The notes beneath the pieces were generated by a model. It made no database searches and had not been told where the DNA came from. It saw only the letters and a program-made list of their open reading frames with translations. This document shows, piece by piece, positions 4,545 to 7,078 of a DNA stretch of 7,078 nt (within the stretch, counting starts at the first letter, position 1; the number at the start of each line of letters is the position of its first letter). Made by a program: the position numbers and the translations under genes. Source of the DNA: Verrucomicrobiota bacterium (GTDB lineage: Bacteria > Verrucomicrobiota > Verrucomicrobiia > Limisphaerales > DSYF01); the NCBI GenBank assembly GCA_025457725.1, contig JALOTU010000109.1, positions 1-7,078 of the forward strand, written 5' to 3'.

Positions 4545-6710
4545 ATGCACATACACCTCTACAGCCTGCACGGGTTGTTTCGCGGCCAGAACCTGGAGAT
4601 TGGCCGGGATGCCGACAACGGCGGCCAGATCATTTACGTGATGGAACTGGCCCGGGCGCTGAGTCAGCGGCCGGAAGTCACCATGGTTCACCTGTTCACC
4701 CGGCGCATGGACGACCCCGTGGTCGGGCCGGATTACGCGAATCCGGTCGAGAAGGTTTCCGACAAGCTGACCATCCGGCGCGTCTGGTGCGGGGGCAAAA
4801 AGTATCTGCCCAAGGAACAGCTCTGGCCGCACCTGGACGAGTACGTGACCAACGCCATCACTCACATCAAGAGCGAGAAGGTGTTCCCCAACTGGATCCA
4901 CGGCCACTATGCCGACGCCGGATACGTGGCCACGGAACTGTCCTCCGTGTTGAACGTGCCGTTCGCCCAGACCGGCCATTCACTGGGAAAACCCAAGCTG
5001 GAGAAGTTGATCGCGTCGGGCATGGTGGAGGACGAGGCGATGGTCCGCTACTGCTTCGAACGGCGCTTTGCGGCCGAGGACGGCACGCTTGCCAATGCCG
5101 AATTCATCGTCACCTCCACCGACCAGGAAGTCCAGAGCTACGAGGCTTATCCCGCCGCCAGCCAGGCGGAGTTCCACGTCATTCCGCCCGGGATCGATTT
5201 CAAGCGCTACTATCCTTATTTGGATGACCTCCACCACAGCGGCGACACCGACATCATCCGCAAGCAGGTCATGCACACGCTCCGGTTGAATCTGGAGAAG
5301 TTCTTCTCCCATCCGGACCGCCCCTTCATCCTGGCCATCTGCCGCCCGGACCGGAAGAAGAACATCGACGGCCTCATTCATGCCTTCGGAACCGACCCCG
5401 AGCTCCAGGCCATCGCCAACCTGGCCATATTCGCCGGCCTGCGCAGTGACATCACGCAAATGCCGGAGGGTGAGAAGGAGGTGCTCACGGAGATCCTGCT
5501 GCTCATGGACAAATACAACCTGTACGGGCGGCTGGCCATTCCCAAGAAGCACGACAGCGCGCTCGACGTGCCGCAGGCCTATCGGTTTTGCGCCGGCAAA
5601 CGGGGCGTCTTCGTGAACATCGCCCTCACGGAGCCCTTCGGACTGACGCTGCTCGAGGCGACGGCCTGCGGCTGTCCCGTGGTCGCCACGGCGCATGGCG
5701 GCCCGTCCGAAATCGTGCGCAACTGCGAGAATGGCATCCTGGTCGAGCCGGACGACACCGCCGGCATCCAGTCCGCCCTCAAGAAGCTCCTCACCGACGA
5801 GGAGTACTGGCAGCGGACCTCCAACAGCGGCATGCGGAAGGTCCGCGAACACTACAGCTGGGAGGCGCATGTGGACAAATACATCCAGCTGGTGGGCGAG
5901 AGCCTCAAGGACTCGAAGGGCTATGGCCGGAAAAACCTCGCCAAGAACCCGAAACTTTACGAGCGCCTCAAGGTGGCCGCCAAAATGATCATCACCGATA
6001 TCGACGGCACGCTCATCAGCGAAACCGGCGACTACACCGGCCTGGATGAACTCCGGGAGCGGCTGCGGAATCGCGGCAACCAGTTCGTCTTCGGCATCGC
6101 CTCCGGTCGGTCCCTCCCCAAGGTCAGGGACGTCCTCGCGCAGTTTGACATTCCCAAGCCGGACCTGGTGATCTGCTCGGTCGGCACCTACATCTACTAC
6201 GGGCTCGACCCGCTTTTCATGGACAAGGGCTGGATGAAGCACATCAACTACGGCTGGAACGCGGAAGCCGTCCGCGCCAGCCTTGCCGGGCTGGAGGGAA
6301 TCGAGGCGCAGGATCCCGCCGACCAGAATCCCTTCAAGGTGTCCTATTTCCTGCATGACAAGGGGCTCACCTCGGAACGCATCACCGAAAAGCTCGGCAA
6401 GCTGGCCCGCAATGCAAGCGTGGTAATCACCCAGTCCGCCTACCTCGACATCCTGCCCAAACGCGCCTCCAAGGGCCGGGCGGTGCGCTACATCGGCAAC
6501 AAGTGGTCCATCCCCATCACCGAGGCCGTGGTCTGCGGGGATGCCGGCAATGACGTTGACATGTTCACAGGCGCCTCGCGCGGCATCGTGGTGGGCAACC
6601 ACGCGCCGGAGATGGAACCCTTGCGCGAGTTGAAACGGGTCTACTTCGCCCAGGGCCACAGCGCCGCGGGCATTCTCGAGGGGTTGCGCCATTTTCAGTT
6701 TCTTGACTAG
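4545..6710 (+). CDS. bifunctional sucrose-phosphate synthase / sucrose-phosphate phosphatase
   Basis: The 721-residue cytosolic enzyme is predicted to join a nucleotide-glucose to fructose-6-phosphate and then remove the phosphate to release sucrose. Residues 1 to about 455 are a GT4 (GT-B fold) sucrose-phosphate synthase: HGLFRGQNLEIGRDADNGGQ (9-28), HGHYADAG (119-126), TGHSLGK (143-149), the phosphate-binding Arg267 and Lys271, and the EX7E motif Glu363 to Glu371. After a basic linker, residues 481-721 form a HAD phosphatase domain. All four HAD motifs are intact: DIDGTL with Asp485 and Asp487, SGRS (520-523), Lys643 in SKGRA, and GDAGND with Asp666 and Asp670. ATG 4545 is preferred over the adjacent TTG 4542; GGA at 4534-4536 is a weak ribosome site. 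An amylosucrase gene follows after 39 bp and supports a sucrose product. A mannosylfructose-phosphate-type specificity cannot be excluded from sequence alone. Confidence 0.92.
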   Translation: MHIHLYSLHGLFRGQNLEIGRDADNGGQIIYVMELARALSQRPEVTMVHLFTRRMDDPVVGPDYANPVEKVSDKLTIRRVWCGGKKYLPKEQLWPHLDEYVTNAITHIKSEKVFPNWIHGHYADAGYVATELSSVLNVPFAQTGHSLGKPKLEKLIASGMVEDEAMVRYCFERRFAAEDGTLANAEFIVTSTDQEVQSYEAYPAASQAEFHVIPPGIDFKRYYPYLDDLHHSGDTDIIRKQVMHTLRLNLEKFFSHPDRPFILAICRPDRKKNIDGLIHAFGTDPELQAIANLAIFAGLRSDITQMPEGEKEVLTEILLLMDKYNLYGRLAIPKKHDSALDVPQAYRFCAGKRGVFVNIALTEPFGLTLLEATACGCPVVATAHGGPSEIVRNCENGILVEPDDTAGIQSALKKLLTDEEYWQRTSNSGMRKVREHYSWEAHVDKYIQLVGESLKDSKGYGRKNLAKNPKLYERLKVAAKMIITDIDGTLISETGDYTGLDELRERLRNRGNQFVFGIASGRSLPKVRDVLAQFDIPKPDLVICSVGTYIYYGLDPLFMDKGWMKHINYGWNAEAVRASLAGLEGIEAQDPADQNPFKVSYFLHDKGLTSERITEKLGKLARNASVVITQSAYLDILPKRASKGRAVRYIGNKWSIPITEAVVCGDAGNDVDMFTGASRGIVVGNHAPEMEPLRELKRVYFAQGHSAAGILEGLRHFQFLD

Positions 6711-6749
6711 CGCCGTCGCCCGGCATTCATTGTTCCGTTGACTGAATCC

Positions 6750-7078
6750 ATGAGCAACCCGCAGGACACCCTCTGGTTCAACCGGCACAGCACGGCGTCG
6801 TTGTCGCGCATTCTCCCGCGTCTGCGCGCGCGATTCCGGGAGGTGCCGGAAGCCGACTGGCAGGCGTTCGCGCTGCGGATGGAGGAGCATTTCGGACGGC
6901 TGTTCACCATCCTCTACAGCCTTTATGGGAAGCACTACGATTTCTTCTATCACCTCGAGAGCATTCTTTCGACGGCGGTGGAACGGTGGGTGTCGCGCCC
7001 CGACGACCTGAAGGCCCTGGATGCCCAGCGCGAGACGGATCCCTCCTGGTACCAATCCCACCGCGTGCTGGGCTACAT
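6750..7078 (+). CDS. amylosucrase-type GH13 enzyme, N-terminal part (3' truncated by window)
   Basis: The frame is open from ATG 6750 to the window end, giving 109 complete codons with no stop. Amylosucrase (GH13 subfamily 4) uses sucrose to extend alpha-1,4-glucan and releases fructose; close relatives are sucrose hydrolases. The helical N-terminal domain matches that of Neisseria amylosucrase: DWQAFALRMEEHF near residues 39-51 against DWRQFSRRMDTHF, then LYGKHYDFFYHLESILSTA and DLKALDAQRETDPSWYQSHRVLGY at the end. The catalytic barrel lies beyond the window, so catalytic residues cannot be checked and amylosucrase cannot be told from sucrose hydrolase. It starts 39 bases after the stop of the sucrose synthesis gene on the same strand, with no terminator between, so the two are probably one operon. 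No Shine-Dalgarno sequence precedes the ATG. Confidence 0.85.
   Translation, partial: MSNPQDTLWFNRHSTASLSRILPRLRARFREVPEADWQAFALRMEEHFGRLFTILYSLYGKHYDFFYHLESILSTAVERWVSRPDDLKALDAQRETDPSWYQSHRVLGY

Noticed and set aside
6711..6749. ATTCA and TGAAT arms between the sucrose gene and amylosucrase
   Set aside because: Five A+T-rich pairs around a 13-base loop are too weak for a terminator, and there is no T-run; the two genes look co-transcribed.
4980..7061. A 693-codon open frame on the minus strand opposite the sucrose genes
   Set aside because: It lies exactly antisense to two genes with clear family motifs. High G/C third-position use removes stops on the opposite strand, and the translation has no recognisable motifs.

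Overview
The window is GC-rich DNA (roughly 60-65 % G+C by eye) with housekeeping genes and one carbohydrate module. The organism is most likely a Verrucomicrobiota member. This rests on the look of the small acidic ferredoxin, the lineage-variant pyruvate kinase motifs, the fused sucrose-phosphate synthase/phosphatase and the palindrome-rich intergenic sequence. It is inference from remembered families, not a database result. I see no tRNA, rRNA, CRISPR array, transposase or phage gene.

Layout. (1) 2-748 (+) is the C-terminal half of NuoN, the membrane subunit that usually ends a complex I operon. (2) 815-991 (-) is a possible 58-residue small protein whose GTG start overlaps the pyruvate kinase stop in a GTGA overlap. 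(3) 988-2409 (-) is pyruvate kinase. (4) A 131-bp divergent promoter region separates it from (5) 2541-2774 (+), a single-cluster ferredoxin. (6) A strong hairpin at 2796-2827 lies between the convergent ferredoxin and (7) 2831-4102 (-), full-length two-domain CinA. (8) 4103-4544 is about 440 bp without a credible gene; it holds two degenerate copies of a direct-repeat plus palindrome module and two further dyads. (9) 4545-6710 (+) is a sucrose-phosphate synthase fused to a sucrose-phosphate phosphatase domain with all HAD motifs present. (10) 6750-7078 (+), cut by the window edge, is the N-terminus of an amylosucrase-type GH13 enzyme.

How the genes work together. The two rightmost genes form a plausible sucrose unit: the fused enzyme would make sucrose from a nucleotide-glucose and fructose-6-phosphate, and the amylosucrase would turn sucrose into alpha-1,4-glucan plus fructose. 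Similar neighbourhoods with separate genes are known in methylotrophs. Pyruvate kinase, ferredoxin, CinA (NMN deamidase type) and NuoN are central-metabolism genes with no evident joint pathway beyond energy and redox balance.

I do not see a clearly new system. The items most worth a second look are the alanine at the pyruvate kinase position that normally predicts potassium dependence, the repeated palindromic module upstream of cinA and the sucrose gene, the overlapping small ORF after pyk, and the fused, apparently bifunctional sucrose enzyme next to amylosucrase.
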